Assembly (NCBI GenBank): GCA_937998875.1
Contig: CALLBO010000062.1
Span: 1 to 52,764, forward strand
DNA: 52,764 nucleotides
Origin: an uncultured Granulosicoccaceae bacterium
GTDB lineage: Bacteria; Pseudomonadota; Gammaproteobacteria; Granulosicoccales; Granulosicoccaceae
Direction: 5' to 3'
Part shown: piece by piece, positions 1-10,241 of the stretch
Layout: every line of letters starts with the position of its first letter
Position numbering within the stretch: position 1 is the first letter of the stretch
Position numbers and translations under genes: made by a program
The notes under the pieces: model-generated
Told to the model about the DNA's origin: nothing
The model's input: only the letters and a program-made list of their open reading frames with translations
The model's database searches: none

Positions 1-1
1 A

Positions 2-91
2 GAGAATGGTGAGGAAGGCAATGTTGATGTTGAGAAAGCAGTCAAAGCCCGGGTGCTTGATTTGACGGGTAAGTTTCCGATTTACTCCTGA
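2..91 (+). CDS. glyA: Serine hydroxymethyltransferase, C-terminal end (partial)
   Basis: Only the last 29 codons are inside the window; the gene enters from the left edge and stops with TGA at 89-91. The final residues (KARVLDLTGKFPIYS) resemble the end of bacterial GlyA, which typically finishes with K-x-K-V-L-D-I-C-x-x-(F/Y)-P-V-Y-A. The full enzyme is a PLP-dependent, cytosolic homodimer that interconverts serine and glycine and supplies one-carbon units on tetrahydrofolate. Identification rests on this short tail alone, so it is likely but not certain. Confidence 0.6.
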   Translation, partial: ENGEEGNVDVEKAVKARVLDLTGKFPIYS

Positions 92-108
92 TCTGGTTGG
101 GGTAGCTG

Positions 109-444
109 GGCGACACAACCCTCCCCAGCGCCCCTGCCCAATCACATTGGGGCGCTGTCCCTCCCGCGAGTGGGAGGGTGTCATATACAAACTAGCGACA
201 ACGAAACCCCAAATAGCCATTCTCCCTCGGGAGAATACAAAGCGTTTTTTGCTTTGCAAGAGGGGGCGATGTTTCAGTTGTCACTCAAGTCTATACCTAG
301 GCGACATAACCTCCCCTGCACACCGGCGCTGACCCTCCCGCGGGAGGGTGTCATATGACAAACTAGCGACAACGAAGCCCCCGAATAGCCATTCTCCCTC
401 GGGAGAATACAAAGCGTTTTTTGCTTTGCAAGAGGGGGCGATGT
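109..444. repeat. Duplicated intergenic palindromic repeat (two units)
   Basis: Two related units, about 109-272 and 300-444, fill most of the 539-bp gap between glyA and thrS. Each starts with GGCGACA-AACC-CTCCCC-like sequence. Each then carries the same near-identical block of about 120 bp (152-272 and 326-444). That block contains three hairpin-forming stretches: CCCTCCCGCG-GGGAGGG, the near-perfect palindrome ATTCTCCCTCGGGAGAAT, and CAAAGCGTTTTTTGCTTTG. I see no coding potential. It resembles a REP/BIME-type or MITE-like intergenic element; the last hairpin plus T-run could also end glyA transcription. Confidence 0.8.
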
Positions 445-541
445 GTCCGGTGCCAGTGTCTATATTCGAGCATTGCATGTCCCAATCACATTAATCAGAG
501 AACGTTGCCGAAACATTGCTTTTGATGTCAGTTCTATAGGC

Positions 542-547
542 TATACT
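542..547 (+). promoter_or_regulatory. Possible -10 element for thrS operon
   Basis: TATACT about 90 bp upstream of thrS in the only non-repeat stretch (445-630) of this gap. No well-spaced -35 hexamer is visible (TTGATG lies 14 bp upstream, which is too close), so this is a weak promoter call. Confidence 0.25.
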
Positions 548-630
548 CCGCGAGGTAAAGATACCCTCTCCCTTAATAGTAAACCAAAGCATGTGGCCTC
601 ACGTATGGGTCACCACTGACAGGAAAGACC

Positions 631-2559
631 ATGCCTTCCATTACTCTCCCAGACGGTAGTCAGCGCGACTACCCTAATGCTGTGTCTGTTGCAGATGTCG
701 CAGCTGATATCGGCCCGGGACTTGCCAAAGCGACGCTGGCAGGTGTCGTCGACGGTACCCTGGTCGATTCCAGTACTCAGATCGCCAACGATGCGACGCT
801 TTCGATTGTCACCGCCAAAGATGACGACGGGCTACATCTTATTCGTCACTCCACCGCACATCTGATGGCGCAGGCGGTTAAGCAGTTGTATCCGGAAGCG
901 CAGGTAACTATCGGGCCGGTTATAGAAGATGGTTTTTACTACGACTTTTCGTATGAACGTCCCTTTACACCGGAAGATCTGGAAGCTATCGAGAAGCGCA
1001 TGGCAGAACTCGCCAAACAAGCTATCCCCATTGTTCGCAGTGAGTTGCCACGTGATGCTGCGGTAGAATTTTTTGACAACCTGTCTGAAGATTATAAAGC
1101 TGAGATCATCCGCGATATACCGCAGGATGAAGTTTTGTCTTTGTACGAACAGGGCGACTTCACTGATCTTTGCCGTGGTCCGCACGTTCCGGATACCGGC
1201 AAGCTCGGTCACTTTAAACTAATGAAGCTTGCGGGTGCCTACTGGCGCGGTGACTCCGACAACGCCATGCTGCAGAGAATCTACGGTACTGCCTGGGCTA
1301 GCAAGAAAGACTTAAAAGGCTATTTACACAGGCTGGAAGAGGCCGAGAAGCGTGATCATCGCAAAATAGGAAAGCAGCTTGATCTGTTTCATTTACAGGA
1401 AGAAGCACCCGGTATGGTGTTCTGGCATCCGGCGGGCTGGTCAATCTATCAGTCGGTGCAGCAATACATGCGCAAGCGCCAGATTCAACAGGGTTATAAG
1501 GAGGTAAACACACCGCAGATTGTCGATATGTCTCTGTGGGAGAAATCCGGCCACGCAGATAAATTTGGCGACGATATGTTCGCGGTCAGCAGTGAAGAGC
1601 GCAAGTTTGCTATCAAACCGATGAACTGCCCGTGTCATGTGCAAGTGTATAACCAGGGCTTGAGAAGTTATCGCGAGTTGCCTTTGCGACTGGCAGAGTT
1701 TGGCTCTTGCCATCGCAATGAATTGTCCGGTGCGTTGCACGGCATTATGCGTGTGCGCGGTTTTGTACAGGATGACGGACATATCTTTTGCACCGAAGAT
1801 CAGATCCCTTCGGAGTCGGCAGCCTTTATCGATTTTCTGCACGAGGTGTATGAAGATTTTGGCTTTACAGAAGTCATTTATCGCTTATCTACCCGACCCG
1901 AAAATCGCGTTGGCAGCGATGCAGATTGGGATAAGTCCGAAAAAGCACTTGCCGATGCGCTCGATGCCAAAGGTCTTGAGTGGAAGGAACTGCCGGGCGA
2001 GGGTGCATTCTATGGGCCGAAGATCGAGTTCTCTCTAAAAGACTGTATTGGCAGGGTCTGGCAGTGCGGCACCTTGCAGGTCGATTTTTCAATGCCTGGG
2101 CGCCTTGGTGCGGAGTACGTTGATGCCAACGGTGACCGTAAAACACCTATTATGCTGCATCGTGCGCTGCTCGGATCTTTCGAGAGATTTATTGGTATTT
2201 TGATCGAGCAGCACGAAGGCAAGATGCCTCTCTGGCTTGCGCCAAATCAGATTGAGATTATCAACATCACCGATAAACAGCTTGATTTTTGCAAGGATTT
2301 GGAAAAATCCCTGACAGATCAAGGGTTCAGGGCTCATACTGACTTGAGAAATGAGAAAATTGGACTTAAAATCAGGGAAGCGACTCTAAACAGAGTGCCC
2401 TACATGCTTGTCATAGGTGACAAGGAAATTGAATCCGGCAGGATTTCGGTTCGCACACGCGATGCGAAGGAACTCGGTCCGATGGACCTCGACACCCTGA
2501 TTGCCGGTTTACACGAAGAAATTGCGAGCTGCGGTCGCAACCCTTTGAAAGAGGCTTAA
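631..2559 (+). CDS. thrS: Threonyl-tRNA synthetase
   Basis: A 642-residue class II aminoacyl-tRNA synthetase that charges tRNA-Thr and edits Ser-tRNA-Thr in the cytosol. Length matches the E. coli enzyme. Domains in order: TGS domain (about 1-63); editing domain with the HxxxH motif at H73/H77 and the conserved Cys in CRGPHV (C181); a catalytic core with the zinc-binding Cys in KPMNCPCH, class II motif 2 around FGSCHRNE, and motif 3 near [11 protein letters not shown]; and a C-terminal anticodon-binding domain. The ATG is preceded by AGGAAAG. It heads the usual thrS-infC-rpmI-rplT-pheS-pheT-ihfA block. In some bacteria ThrRS represses its own mRNA; no operator could be confirmed here. Confidence 0.98.
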   Translation: MPSITLPDGSQRDYPNAVSVADVAADIGPGLAKATLAGVVDGTLVDSSTQIANDATLSIVTAKDDDGLHLIRHSTAHLMAQAVKQLYPEAQVTIGPVIEDGFYYDFSYERPFTPEDLEAIEKRMAELAKQAIPIVRSELPRDAAVEFFDNLSEDYKAEIIRDIPQDEVLSLYEQGDFTDLCRGPHVPDTGKLGHFKLMKLAGAYWRGDSDNAMLQRIYGTAWASKKDLKGYLHRLEEAEKRDHRKIGKQLDLFHLQEEAPGMVFWHPAGWSIYQSVQQYMRKRQIQQGYKEVNTPQIVDMSLWEKSGHADKFGDDMFAVSSEERKFAIKPMNCPCHVQVYNQGLRSYRELPLRLAEFGSCHRNELSGALHGIMRVRGFVQDDGHIFCTEDQIPSESAAFIDFLHEVYEDFGFTEVIYRLSTRPENRVGSDADWDKSEKALADALDAKGLEWKELPGEGAFYGPKIEFSLKDCIGRVWQCGTLQVDFSMPGRLGAEYVDANGDRKTPIMLHRALLGSFERFIGILIEQHEGKMPLWLAPNQIEIINITDKQLDFCKDLEKSLTDQGFRAHTDLRNEKIGLKIREATLNRVPYMLVIGDKEIESGRISVRTRDAKELGPMDLDTLIAGLHEEIASCGRNPLKEA

Positions 2560-2607
2560 ATCATTGATTATGCTATATTTTCATAGGCAACTAAAGAGGA
2601 TTATTCC

Positions 2608-3129
2608 ATAGCTTCACCAAAAGCGAATAGGCGGAACCACGAAATTGAGGTCCCGCAAGTCAGACTCATAGCCCAGGACGGAGAGCAAGTCGGGGTTGTA
2701 GATATTGAAGCGGCAATTAAATCTGCCGAGGCAGCGGGGCTCGACCTGGTCGAAATCTCCCCGAACGTAGACCCGCCCGTCTGCAAGATAATGGATTACG
2801 GCAGGTACAAGTTTGAGGCGAGCAAAAAGCAGCACAGCGCCAAGAAAAAGCAAAAACAGGTACAACTGAAAGAAATAAAGTTCCGACCGGGTACCGAAGA
2901 TGCGGATTATCAGGTTAAACTACGCAACTTGGTTAAATTCCTGGAAAACGGGGATAAGACCAAAATCACTCTGCGTTTCAGAGGCCGGGAGATGGCACAC
3001 CGCGATCTCGGGCTGAAGCTGCTGCAGAGGGTCGAAGCAGATCTTGAAGAATACGGTGTGGTAGAACAGCACCCGAAGCTTGAAGGTCGACAAATGGTGA
3101 TGGTGCTTGCACCGCACAAGACGCCGTAA
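2608..3129 (+). CDS. infC: Translation initiation factor IF-3 (ATA start)
   Basis: IF-3 binds the 30S subunit, prevents premature 50S joining and proofreads the start codon. From ATA at 2608 the product is 173 residues, the family's normal size. It begins [20 protein letters not shown], followed by the N-domain signature around [16 protein letters not shown] and the C-domain ([15 protein letters not shown], then the [10 protein letters not shown] region). The first in-frame ATG (2791) would delete most of the N-domain. A purine-rich AAGAGGA at 2594-2600 sits at correct distance from ATA. infC genes characteristically use AUU/AUC/AUA starts so that IF-3 represses its own synthesis, so ATA fits. 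It lies between thrS and rpmI. Confidence 0.95.
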   Translation: MASPKANRRNHEIEVPQVRLIAQDGEQVGVVDIEAAIKSAEAAGLDLVEISPNVDPPVCKIMDYGRYKFEASKKQHSAKKKQKQVQLKEIKFRPGTEDADYQVKLRNLVKFLENGDKTKITLRFRGREMAHRDLGLKLLQRVEADLEEYGVVEQHPKLEGRQMVMVLAPHKTP

Positions 3130-3296
3130 GCGTCGAAGGTTCTATACTTAAGAATCAGGCTCTTTAATCAGGGCTGAAATAAAGGTACCGCGCCGCAGTA
3201 CATACTCCGACTCGGCCGGGCCATAAATATAAATCTATCCTGCTATGCAGGTGGGCCATGTTGTTAGTGGCTTGAACAAATGAACGGGAGTTCACT

Positions 3297-3494
3297 GTGC
3301 CAAAAATTAAGAGTAACAGTGGAGCGGCTAAACGCTTCAAACGTACGGGTGGGGGCGGCTTTAAGCGCAAGCAAAGCCATCTGCGCCACATCCTGACCAA
3401 AAAGAGCACCAAGCGAAAGCGACATTTGCGTGGTAAATCCATGGTTCACGAGGCAGACAAAGGCCTTGTAACCCAAATGTTGCCATACACCTAG
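3297..3494 (+). CDS. rpmI: 50S ribosomal protein L35 (GTG start)
   Basis: 65 residues, basic, beginning [20 protein letters not shown] and ending in the [11 protein letters not shown]...LPYT stretch typical of bL35. Start is GTG at 3297 with GGGAG 5' of it. It lies 167 bp after infC and 12 bp before rplT; in E. coli this operon is repressed by L20 binding the leader between infC and rpmI. I could not establish an equivalent RNA fold here. Confidence 0.97.
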   Translation: MPKIKSNSGAAKRFKRTGGGGFKRKQSHLRHILTKKSTKRKRHLRGKSMVHEADKGLVTQMLPYT

Positions 3495-3506
3495 GAGCTT
3501 CTCAGG

Positions 3507-3875
3507 ATGCCAAGAGTAAAACGTGGTGTGCAGGCGCACGCCAGACACAAAAAAGTTTTAAAGAAAGCCAAAGGCTATCAGGGTGCGCGTAGTCGTGTTT
3601 ATCGCGTCGCCAAACAGGCCGTTACTAAAGCTGGCCAATATGCCTACCGTGACCGCCGCCAGAGAAAGCGTCAGTTCAGATCACTCTGGATAGCACGAAT
3701 AAATGCGGCAGCACGCCAGTGCGACATGTCATACAGTCGATTTATGGACGGTCTGAATAAGGCTGGAATCGAAATCGATAGAAAAGTGCTCGCGGACATC
3801 GCAGTCCACGACTCTGCTGCCTTCGGTCAGTTGGCAGAAAAAGCAAAAGCAGGACTCCAGCAAGCCGCCGCATAA
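3507..3875 (+). CDS. rplT: 50S ribosomal protein L20
   Basis: 122 residues, strongly basic N-terminus ([20 protein letters not shown]) and the conserved core [20 protein letters not shown]. It binds 23S rRNA early in 50S assembly and in many proteobacteria acts as the translational repressor of rpmI-rplT. It is slightly longer than the roughly 118-residue E. coli protein because of an alanine-rich tail. A strong terminator hairpin follows at 3925-3960. Confidence 0.98.
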   Translation: MPRVKRGVQAHARHKKVLKKAKGYQGARSRVYRVAKQAVTKAGQYAYRDRRQRKRQFRSLWIARINAAARQCDMSYSRFMDGLNKAGIEIDRKVLADIAVHDSAAFGQLAEKAKAGLQQAAA

Positions 3876-3924
3876 GCTGCTTGTTGATCCCCGAGTTGGT
3901 ATTCGGGCCTGCAATTTGAAATCG

Positions 3925-3960
3925 ACGGGAAAAGACAGCCTTATGTCTTTTCCCGTTTTT
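3925..3960 (+). terminator. Rho-independent terminator between rplT and pheS
   Basis: Perfect 13-bp stem ACGGGAAAAGACA (3925-3937) / TGTCTTTTCCCGT (3944-3956), six-base loop, then a short T run. It can end the infC-rpmI-rplT transcript or act as an attenuator in front of pheST, the position where E. coli has the pheM attenuator. A ten-codon ORF with three Phe codons (3943-3975) starts in the loop but has no convincing ribosome site. Confidence 0.85.
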
Positions 3961-3975
3961 GTTTGCTTTGCATGA

Positions 3976-5028
<1,053 letters not shown>

Positions 5029-5030
5029 AG

Positions 5031-5105
5031 ATGAACGTCGAAAAACCCAAACTGCTGTCAGCTAGTTGTTGCTCAATTGACCTCACTGCCGGGGGTGTAA
5101 AATGA
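5031..5105 (+). CDS. Possible 24-residue ORF between pheS and pheT
   Basis: ATG at 5031, two bases after the pheS stop, reads 24 codons and ends in TGA that overlaps the pheT ATG (ATGA at 5102-5105). The peptide starts MNVEKPKLLS and is cysteine-containing, with no Phe codons. Spacing suggests translational coupling from pheS to pheT rather than a functional peptide. I recognise no family; it could be chance. Confidence 0.3.
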   Translation: MNVEKPKLLSASCCSIDLTAGGVK

Positions 5106-7474
5106 AATTCAGTGAATCGTGGTTGCGTGAGTGGGTCAATGTTGATATCAGTTCTGAAGAGCTGTGTGAACAGTTGACACTTCTGGGTCTTGAAGTTGAT
5201 GACTATGCTTCTGCCGGAGGAGACTTTTCCGGTGTTGTGGTTGGTGAGATCGCCGAAGCAGAACAACACCCGGATGCTGATCGACTGCGCGTCTGCAAAG
5301 TTAATGACGGCAGTGGTGAACTGCATAATGTTGTCTGCGGTGCACCCAATGCCAGAGTTGGAATCAAAGTGCCTTTTGCTCGAGTGGGTGCGGTATTACC
5401 CGGCAACTTCAAAATAAAGCCTGCCAAGCTACGCGGCGTTGAGTCGTTTGGCATGTTGTGCTCTGCAAAGGAGCTTGAACTTTCTGAGGAATCAGACGGC
5501 TTGCATGAATTGCCGTCTGATGCCCCTGCAGGTACCACGCTAAATGAGTATCTCGGGCTTGATGATCACATCATTGAGATTGATCTGACCCCTAATCGTG
5601 GAGATTGTTTAAGTCTGCGTGGCATTGCCAGAGAGATCAGCACTCGCAACAGTACTGCCATGATAGAGCCGATGGTCTCTGCTGCTGCCACTTCTCATCA
5701 GGATACCTTCCCGGTAGAGATTGCATCAGACAGCTGCTGCGCACGTTTTTGCGGGCGTGTGATAAAGGGGATTGATGCGACTGCTACAACGCCACTTTGG
5801 ATGGTTGAAAAGCTTCGCCGCTGTGGTGTGCGATCAATATCGCCTTCAGTAGATGTTACCAACTACGTGATGCTTGAGATGGGGCAACCCATGCATGCGT
5901 TTGATCTGAACAAGCTCAGTGGTGGTATTAAAGTCAGATTGGCGACTCAGGGTGAGAAATTAAAACTGCTTGATGGCCGCGAACTGGAACTGGATTCGGA
6001 TACAACCGTTATCGCTGATCACGGCAAAGCGGTTGCCATCGCAGGTATTATGGGTGGCGACGAAACCGGCGTCTCGTCAGAGTCTAAAGACATCCTGCTT
6101 GAAGCTGCGCTATTCATGCCGCGCGGTATTGCCGGCAAGCCACGCCGATACAACGCCTACACAGATTCAGCACAACGATTTGAGCGCGGTATCGACAGCG
6201 AATTGCAACCGTTCGGTATTGAGCGCGCGACGAAATTGCTGGTGGATATTGTTGGTGGTGAAGTCGGACCGGTGTTTGAAGTCCGCAACGATGCTCATCA
6301 ACGCACATTCGAGCAGGTTTCACTGAAGCGCGAACGGCTTGATCGTTTTCTCGGTGTATCGGTGGCGGACGACAAGGTTGCCGATATATTCGACCGCCTC
6401 GGTATAGAAGCCAGCAAGACGGAAGAGGGCTGGCAGGCAAAGTCACCGTCGTGGCGATGGGATATTGCCATTGAGGAAGACCTGATCGAGGAGGTTGCAC
6501 GGGTGCATGGTTTCAACCATATTCCGCGCACCAATCCCGCCTGGGTGCCAAAGATCGCACAGAGTTCGGAGTCTGTAATGCCTGCCTCTACCTTGCCGCA
6601 ATTGCTGGTTGATCGCGGTTATCAGGAAGCCGTTTGCTACAGCTTTGTCGATGAACGGCAGAGGGGGTTTGGTCCGGATATCAAGGCGCTGCCACTTGCC
6701 AATCCACTCACTGCAGAACTGGCCGAAATGCGTCACACGCTGTGGCTTGGTCTGTGTGATGTCATGCAGAGTAATTTCAATCGCCAGCAAAACGACATTC
6801 GTATCTTCGAGTGCGGTCTTAAGTTTGTTCCACAAGATGCTGAATTAATTCAGGAAAAAGTAATTGCTGGGCTGGTAGCAGGTAACCGTCACAGGGAGCA
6901 CTGGAGTGAAGCGCCAACGGCTGCAGATTTCTATGACGTAAAATCCGATGTTGAAGCCTTACTTGGCGCTGCCAGCGGTAAATCATTTTCTATCGTGCCG
7001 GGTGAGCATCCTGCGTTACATCCCGGCATCTCTGCCGTCATCAAATCTGCTGACCGAACGGTCGGATGGCTGGGCAGTTTGCACCCGAAGTTACAGAAAA
7101 CATTAGATTTATCAACCGCCCCGATTGTGTTTGAGATCGAGATGGCAGCGCTTGAAGAAGTGCGGGTTCCGGTCTATACAGAGGTTTCGAAGTTTCCGTC
7201 TGTGCGACGGGATCTGGCTGTCACCCTGGATCAGGACATCCCGTTTTCGACAATAAAGGAATGCGTGGAAAAGCACGCTACCGAGGTTGTACGAGACGTT
7301 CGATTGCTGGATGTGTACTCTGGAAAAGGCATTACAGTTGGTCTAAGAAGCGTCGCTTTAGGGTTGATTTTGCAGGATTTTTCCAGCACCCTTGGCGATA
7401 ATGAAATTGAAACAGCGACGTCGCGGATTCTTGACGGTCTGAGCAAAGACCTCGGCGCGACACTCAGGACATAA
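5102..7474 (+). CDS. pheT: Phenylalanyl-tRNA synthetase beta subunit
   Basis: 790 residues, the normal size for bacterial PheT. An N-terminal OB-fold tRNA-binding domain (about 40-150, with [14 protein letters not shown]) is followed by the B3/B4 editing module, B5, the class II-like core, and a C-terminal FDX-ACB domain (about 700-790, with [14 protein letters not shown]). It pairs with PheS and hydrolyses mischarged Tyr-tRNA-Phe. The stop at 7472-7474 is immediately followed by ihfA. Confidence 0.98.
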   Translation: MKFSESWLREWVNVDISSEELCEQLTLLGLEVDDYASAGGDFSGVVVGEIAEAEQHPDADRLRVCKVNDGSGELHNVVCGAPNARVGIKVPFARVGAVLPGNFKIKPAKLRGVESFGMLCSAKELELSEESDGLHELPSDAPAGTTLNEYLGLDDHIIEIDLTPNRGDCLSLRGIAREISTRNSTAMIEPMVSAAATSHQDTFPVEIASDSCCARFCGRVIKGIDATATTPLWMVEKLRRCGVRSISPSVDVTNYVMLEMGQPMHAFDLNKLSGGIKVRLATQGEKLKLLDGRELELDSDTTVIADHGKAVAIAGIMGGDETGVSSESKDILLEAALFMPRGIAGKPRRYNAYTDSAQRFERGIDSELQPFGIERATKLLVDIVGGEVGPVFEVRNDAHQRTFEQVSLKRERLDRFLGVSVADDKVADIFDRLGIEASKTEEGWQAKSPSWRWDIAIEEDLIEEVARVHGFNHIPRTNPAWVPKIAQSSESVMPASTLPQLLVDRGYQEAVCYSFVDERQRGFGPDIKALPLANPLTAELAEMRHTLWLGLCDVMQSNFNRQQNDIRIFECGLKFVPQDAELIQEKVIAGLVAGNRHREHWSEAPTAADFYDVKSDVEALLGAASGKSFSIVPGEHPALHPGISAVIKSADRTVGWLGSLHPKLQKTLDLSTAPIVFEIEMAALEEVRVPVYTEVSKFPSVRRDLAVTLDQDIPFSTIKECVEKHATEVVRDVRLLDVYSGKGITVGLRSVALGLILQDFSSTLGDNEIETATSRILDGLSKDLGATLRT

Positions 7475-7475
7475 C

Positions 7476-7778
7476 ATGGCACTGACCAAAGCATCGTTGG
7501 CTGAAATGCTGTTTGACGAGATAGGCTTGAACAAACGCGAGGCGAAGGAATTCGTTGAGCAGTTTTTTGAGGAAGTCAGAGTTGCACTCGAAAACGGCGA
7601 AGATGTAAAGCTCTCCGGATTCGGTAACTTCATCCTCCGATCAAAAAGTGAAAGACCCGGTCGTAACCCCAAGACCGGTGAAGAAATCCCCATCTCGGCC
7701 AGGCGTGTAGTGACGTTCAGGCCGGGACAAAAATTAAAAGCTCGAGTCGAAGCCTATGCTGGAAACCAGCAACAATAA
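7476..7778 (+). CDS. ihfA: Integration host factor alpha subunit
   Basis: 100 residues, HU/IHF fold. It carries [18 protein letters not shown] at the N-terminus, the dimer core KLSGFGNF, and the DNA-bending arm with [15 protein letters not shown] (with IhfB) bends DNA sharply and assists recombination, transcription and replication. It begins one base after the pheT stop, the classical pheT-ihfA arrangement, and overlaps the next gene by 23 bp. Confidence 0.98.
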   Translation: MALTKASLAEMLFDEIGLNKREAKEFVEQFFEEVRVALENGEDVKLSGFGNFILRSKSERPGRNPKTGEEIPISARRVVTFRPGQKLKARVEAYAGNQQQ

Positions 7779-8112
7779 CGAATTGCCTGCAATTCCCAAC
7801 AAGCGCTATTTCACCATAGGTGAGGTGAGCGACTTGTGTGATGTGAAGCCTCATGTGCTTCGCTATTGGGAGCAGGAATTTCCGGATCTAAAGCCGGTGA
7901 AGCGCCGCGGTAACAGACGCTACTACCAGCGTCATGATGTCATGCTTATTCGTACCATCCGTGATCTGCTTTATCAGCAGGGATACACGATAGGCGGTGC
8001 TCGATTACAGCTGTCGGGTGAAACTGCCAAAGAAGATGGCTCGCAGACTCAGCAGGTGGTGAGGCAACTCACGGACGAGCTCGAAGACGTACTCAAGATC
8101 CTCAAGGCTTAA
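7756..8112 (+). CDS. MerR-family transcriptional regulator
   Basis: 118 residues with an N-terminal winged helix: [20 protein letters not shown] (about 18-37), then [17 protein letters not shown], which is the MerR recognition pattern R-Y-W-E...R-x-x-N-R-R-Y. The C-terminal part is short and coiled, without a recognisable ligand domain. It starts inside the end of ihfA (23-bp overlap), so it is translated from the same mRNA; a MerR-like gene directly after ihfA is common in Gammaproteobacteria. Its target is unknown. Confidence 0.9.
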   Translation: MLETSNNNELPAIPNKRYFTIGEVSDLCDVKPHVLRYWEQEFPDLKPVKRRGNRRYYQRHDVMLIRTIRDLLYQQGYTIGGARLQLSGETAKEDGSQTQQVVRQLTDELEDVLKILKA

Positions 8113-8173
8113 TCGCACACCAGTTCATAATGTGCACTGATATATGCAGGCACTGATATACTCTGGTTTCGGT

Positions 8174-8250
8174 CGGGGCGTGGCGCAGTCTGGTAGCGCA
8201 CCACACTGGGGGTGTGGGGGTCGTGGGTTCGAATCCCGCCGCCCCGACCA
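8174..8250 (+). tRNA. tRNA-Pro (anticodon GGG)
   Basis: 77-nt cloverleaf: acceptor CGGGGCG pairs with CGCCCCG, the D-arm is GCGCAGTCTGGTAGCGC, the anticodon loop reads CTGGGGG (GGG), the T-arm is GTGGGTTCGAATCCCGC, and CCA is encoded. The first base is C, as in E. coli tRNA-Pro. It reads CCC/CCU codons and closes the ihfA-merR block. Confidence 0.97.
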
Positions 8251-8301
8251 ATTTAAATAGGCCAATTTAAATAGACCAATTTAAATAGGCCAATTCAATC
8301 A
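8246..8301. repeat. 14-bp tandem repeat starting in the tRNA 3' end
   Basis: Four consecutive 14-mers, GACCAATTTAAATA / GGCCAATTTAAATA / GACCAATTTAAATA / GGCCAATTCAATCA, begin with the last five bases (GACCA) of tRNA-Pro. The first and third units are identical. Confidence 0.9.
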
Positions 8302-8450
8302 GTTCGTAGGGTGGATAAGCTTGCGCATCCACCAAATTGCAGCGACGAACGCTCCAAAATTTATAGCGAAATAAATCGGCAAAGACCGAACGGGTAATTA
8401 CGGATCTGACATGCTGCGCGTAGGCGGATGCGCAAGCTTACCCCCTACGG
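8302..8450. repeat. Dispersed palindromic repeat, copy 1
   Basis: Begins GTTCGTAGGGTGGATAAGC and ends with the inverted version (GGATGCGCAAGCTTACCCCC, 8426-8445). Bases 8304-8336 match the reverse complement of 25394-25426 without mismatch, and 8302-8375 resembles 25472-25550. The GTAGGGTGGATAAGC...GCATCCACC type is a widespread bacterial intergenic repeat; here it looks like a small non-autonomous element. Confidence 0.8.
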
Positions 8451-8471
8451 TCAGCTCTGCGCGGATAACTT

Positions 8472-9044
8472 TTAGTACCAGGTATAGTTGAACGTGACCT
8501 GGAAGGATCTGGCCGTACTATCTTCGAAGTCAGATCTTTCGGCATCAACAAACAGCGCGCTTGCTTCGACGGATTTGTGTGTTGAGAATTCATAGCCAGC
8601 TCCCAGCATATAGGCACTGCCGACGTCGGCATCTGCGCCATCCTCAAACGGTGCGGAATAGTCACCGAATCCGATAGCCGCCATCAGATAGGCAGAAGGA
8701 GAGGTTGGCTGCAGATAATACGTACCACCGAGTCCGCTAATACCCGCTAAAAATGTGTTGGTATCGCCGAAGCTATCTTCTGCTCTGAACCATGATGCGT
8801 TTCTGATGTAGTACATAGAAAACTGGTTTGATATGCCACCGCCAATTTTAAAGGAAGTTGCGATACCTCCTGATGAATCCGAGCTTGTTGCGCCAATTGA
8901 TACGTCTGTTTCAACATTAACGGTTTGCAGCCCTGCACCGACACTAAAAAAGAAGCCCTGACGGTTGTCATCAAAGGCGAAGGTGTTTGCTGAAAAAAGT
9001 GTTGCTGCGACTGCTGTCGTTACTCTTGTTGATATTGCGATCAT
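8472..9044 (-). CDS. Outer-membrane beta-barrel protein
   Basis: 190 residues. A Sec signal peptide (about 1-23, MIAISTRVTTAVAATLFSANTFA) is followed by a mature protein rich in alternating polar/aromatic strands and glycine (FFFSVGAGLQ, TYYLQPTSPSAYLMAAIGFG, YMLGAGYEF). It ends in FNYTWY, an aromatic C-terminus typical of BAM-inserted barrels; about eight strands fit the size, like OmpA/OmpW-type small barrels. It stands alone, convergent with tRNA-Pro. No specific substrate can be proposed. Confidence 0.75.
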   Translation of the reverse strand: MIAISTRVTTAVAATLFSANTFAFDDNRQGFFFSVGAGLQTVNVETDVSIGATSSDSSGGIATSFKIGGGISNQFSMYYIRNASWFRAEDSFGDTNTFLAGISGLGGTYYLQPTSPSAYLMAAIGFGDYSAPFEDGADADVGSAYMLGAGYEFSTHKSVEASALFVDAERSDFEDSTARSFQVTFNYTWY

Positions 9045-9236
9045 TGCTTATTTCTCCAACTGCGTTAGACGAGCCAACTTTTTATACAAACGATATGGCA
9101 ACTAAATACTGGTGACATACAGGCAGTTCGTGCAGGCTTAACCTGGTTTGTCCACCATATCGTTATAACTTGGTCTGAATAGACTAGCAAAAAACTACAG
9201 CGTTGCGGTTGCTATTGTCTGGCGTGTCAACTGTGG

Positions 9237-10028
9237 TTAGCATGCTGCTTGATTGATGCAGTCACTGGTTTTAACCGGTGATGCGTGTGACAGGCTGTCT
9301 CGAGCGAGACCAATGTACTCATAGATTACGTTTGCCGACCTTTGTAGTCCAAGTGCTCCGGGTACCCAGTGTCTCCAGTCGCCGATGCCTACCTTCCTTG
9401 GAAGCACGGTTGGTGCAGGGATTACGGTGAAACCCGCTTTTTCAAAAGACTTTACCGTTCTGTTCATGTGGTACGAGTGAGTTACTAATAGAATTTTTTT
9501 GCGGCTCAGCGGGAAAAGTATTTCAGCGCTGAATTTTGCATTCTCATAAGTTGTCCGGCTTTTGGTCTCACGCCATCGAGTGTTGCTTTTAAATTCGTTT
9601 AAAAAGCTCTGCGCGAGAATTTCAGAATGAATCTGGTTCTTTTTTGTCATGCCTCCGGTTATCAATACCGGATAACCGGTTTTTCTGTGCAGATAGGAGG
9701 CATAGTGCAATCGTTCCAGAGAGACTGATGTAGGCGTTGGATAACCGTATTCATCGGCTCTTTCGTGATGCGAACTTCCGGCAACGACAATGGTTAGCGG
9801 TTCGTTGTCTGGTAAATCTTCAACTGACAATTCATCATGTTTCTGGATTGAGTTTTCAAGCGCAGAAGCAATGTAGTCGGTCGATAGAAGGATCAGGCTT
9901 CCGATTGAAAATACGATTAACAGTCGCCCAGCTGTTTTGTGCCACCTTGCAATCAGCAATCCGCCAATTATCAGAACACAATTTAGTGCCGGTGGGATCA
10001 CCCACGCTTTGATTATTTCCTGAAGCAT
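9237..10028 (-). CDS. YdcF/ElyC-like DUF218 membrane protein
   Basis: 263 residues. Two N-terminal hydrophobic helices (about 9-28 and 33-56) precede a DUF218 domain (about 75-230). The domain shows the start TIVVAGSSHHERADEYG, the segment RLHYASYLHRKTGYPVLITGG, the conserved ESRTT-like KSRTTYENAKFSAEIL, and LLVTHSYHMNRTVKSFEKAG. ElyC and SanA, which share this fold, affect cell-envelope integrity; enzymatic activity is not established. Divergent from the next gene across 213 bp. Confidence 0.8.
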   Translation of the reverse strand: MLQEIIKAWVIPPALNCVLIIGGLLIARWHKTAGRLLIVFSIGSLILLSTDYIASALENSIQKHDELSVEDLPDNEPLTIVVAGSSHHERADEYGYPTPTSVSLERLHYASYLHRKTGYPVLITGGMTKKNQIHSEILAQSFLNEFKSNTRWRETKSRTTYENAKFSAEILFPLSRKKILLVTHSYHMNRTVKSFEKAGFTVIPAPTVLPRKVGIGDWRHWVPGALGLQRSANVIYEYIGLARDSLSHASPVKTSDCINQAAC

Positions 10029-10205
10029 TGTTGTTCTTGTCGCGATCTGGTCCGGGTGCCGGGCGATATCTTACAGTACTCGACTGGACTTATCGGAAGG
10101 TCCGGTAATCGCCAGCGCATTACTGCCTGTTTGCAGATTCCACACCGGACACTGATGGAATTAACGAAACGTGTCTGTCGGACGGCGGTGAGCAGCTGAT
10201 TATCC

Positions 10206-10211
10206 TATAAT
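10206..10211 (+). promoter_or_regulatory. Possible -10 element (TATAAT)
   Basis: Consensus TATAAT 31 bp upstream of the GTG start at 10242, within the divergent intergenic region. No good -35 is seen at 16-18 bp spacing, so this call is weak. Confidence 0.35.
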
Positions 10212-10241
10212 AGGTGTAGACAAGACTTTGCAGAAAATACC

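Noticed and set aside
281..478. 65-codon minus-strand ORF upstream of thrS
   Set aside because: It lies across the palindromic repeat and reads repeat sequence; no ribosome site or family.
3943..3975. Ten-codon Phe-containing ORF (MSFPVFVCFA) as a pheM-like attenuator peptide
   Set aside because: It begins inside the terminator loop with no convincing ribosome site, and translation would disrupt the hairpin; position does not fit a classical leader peptide.
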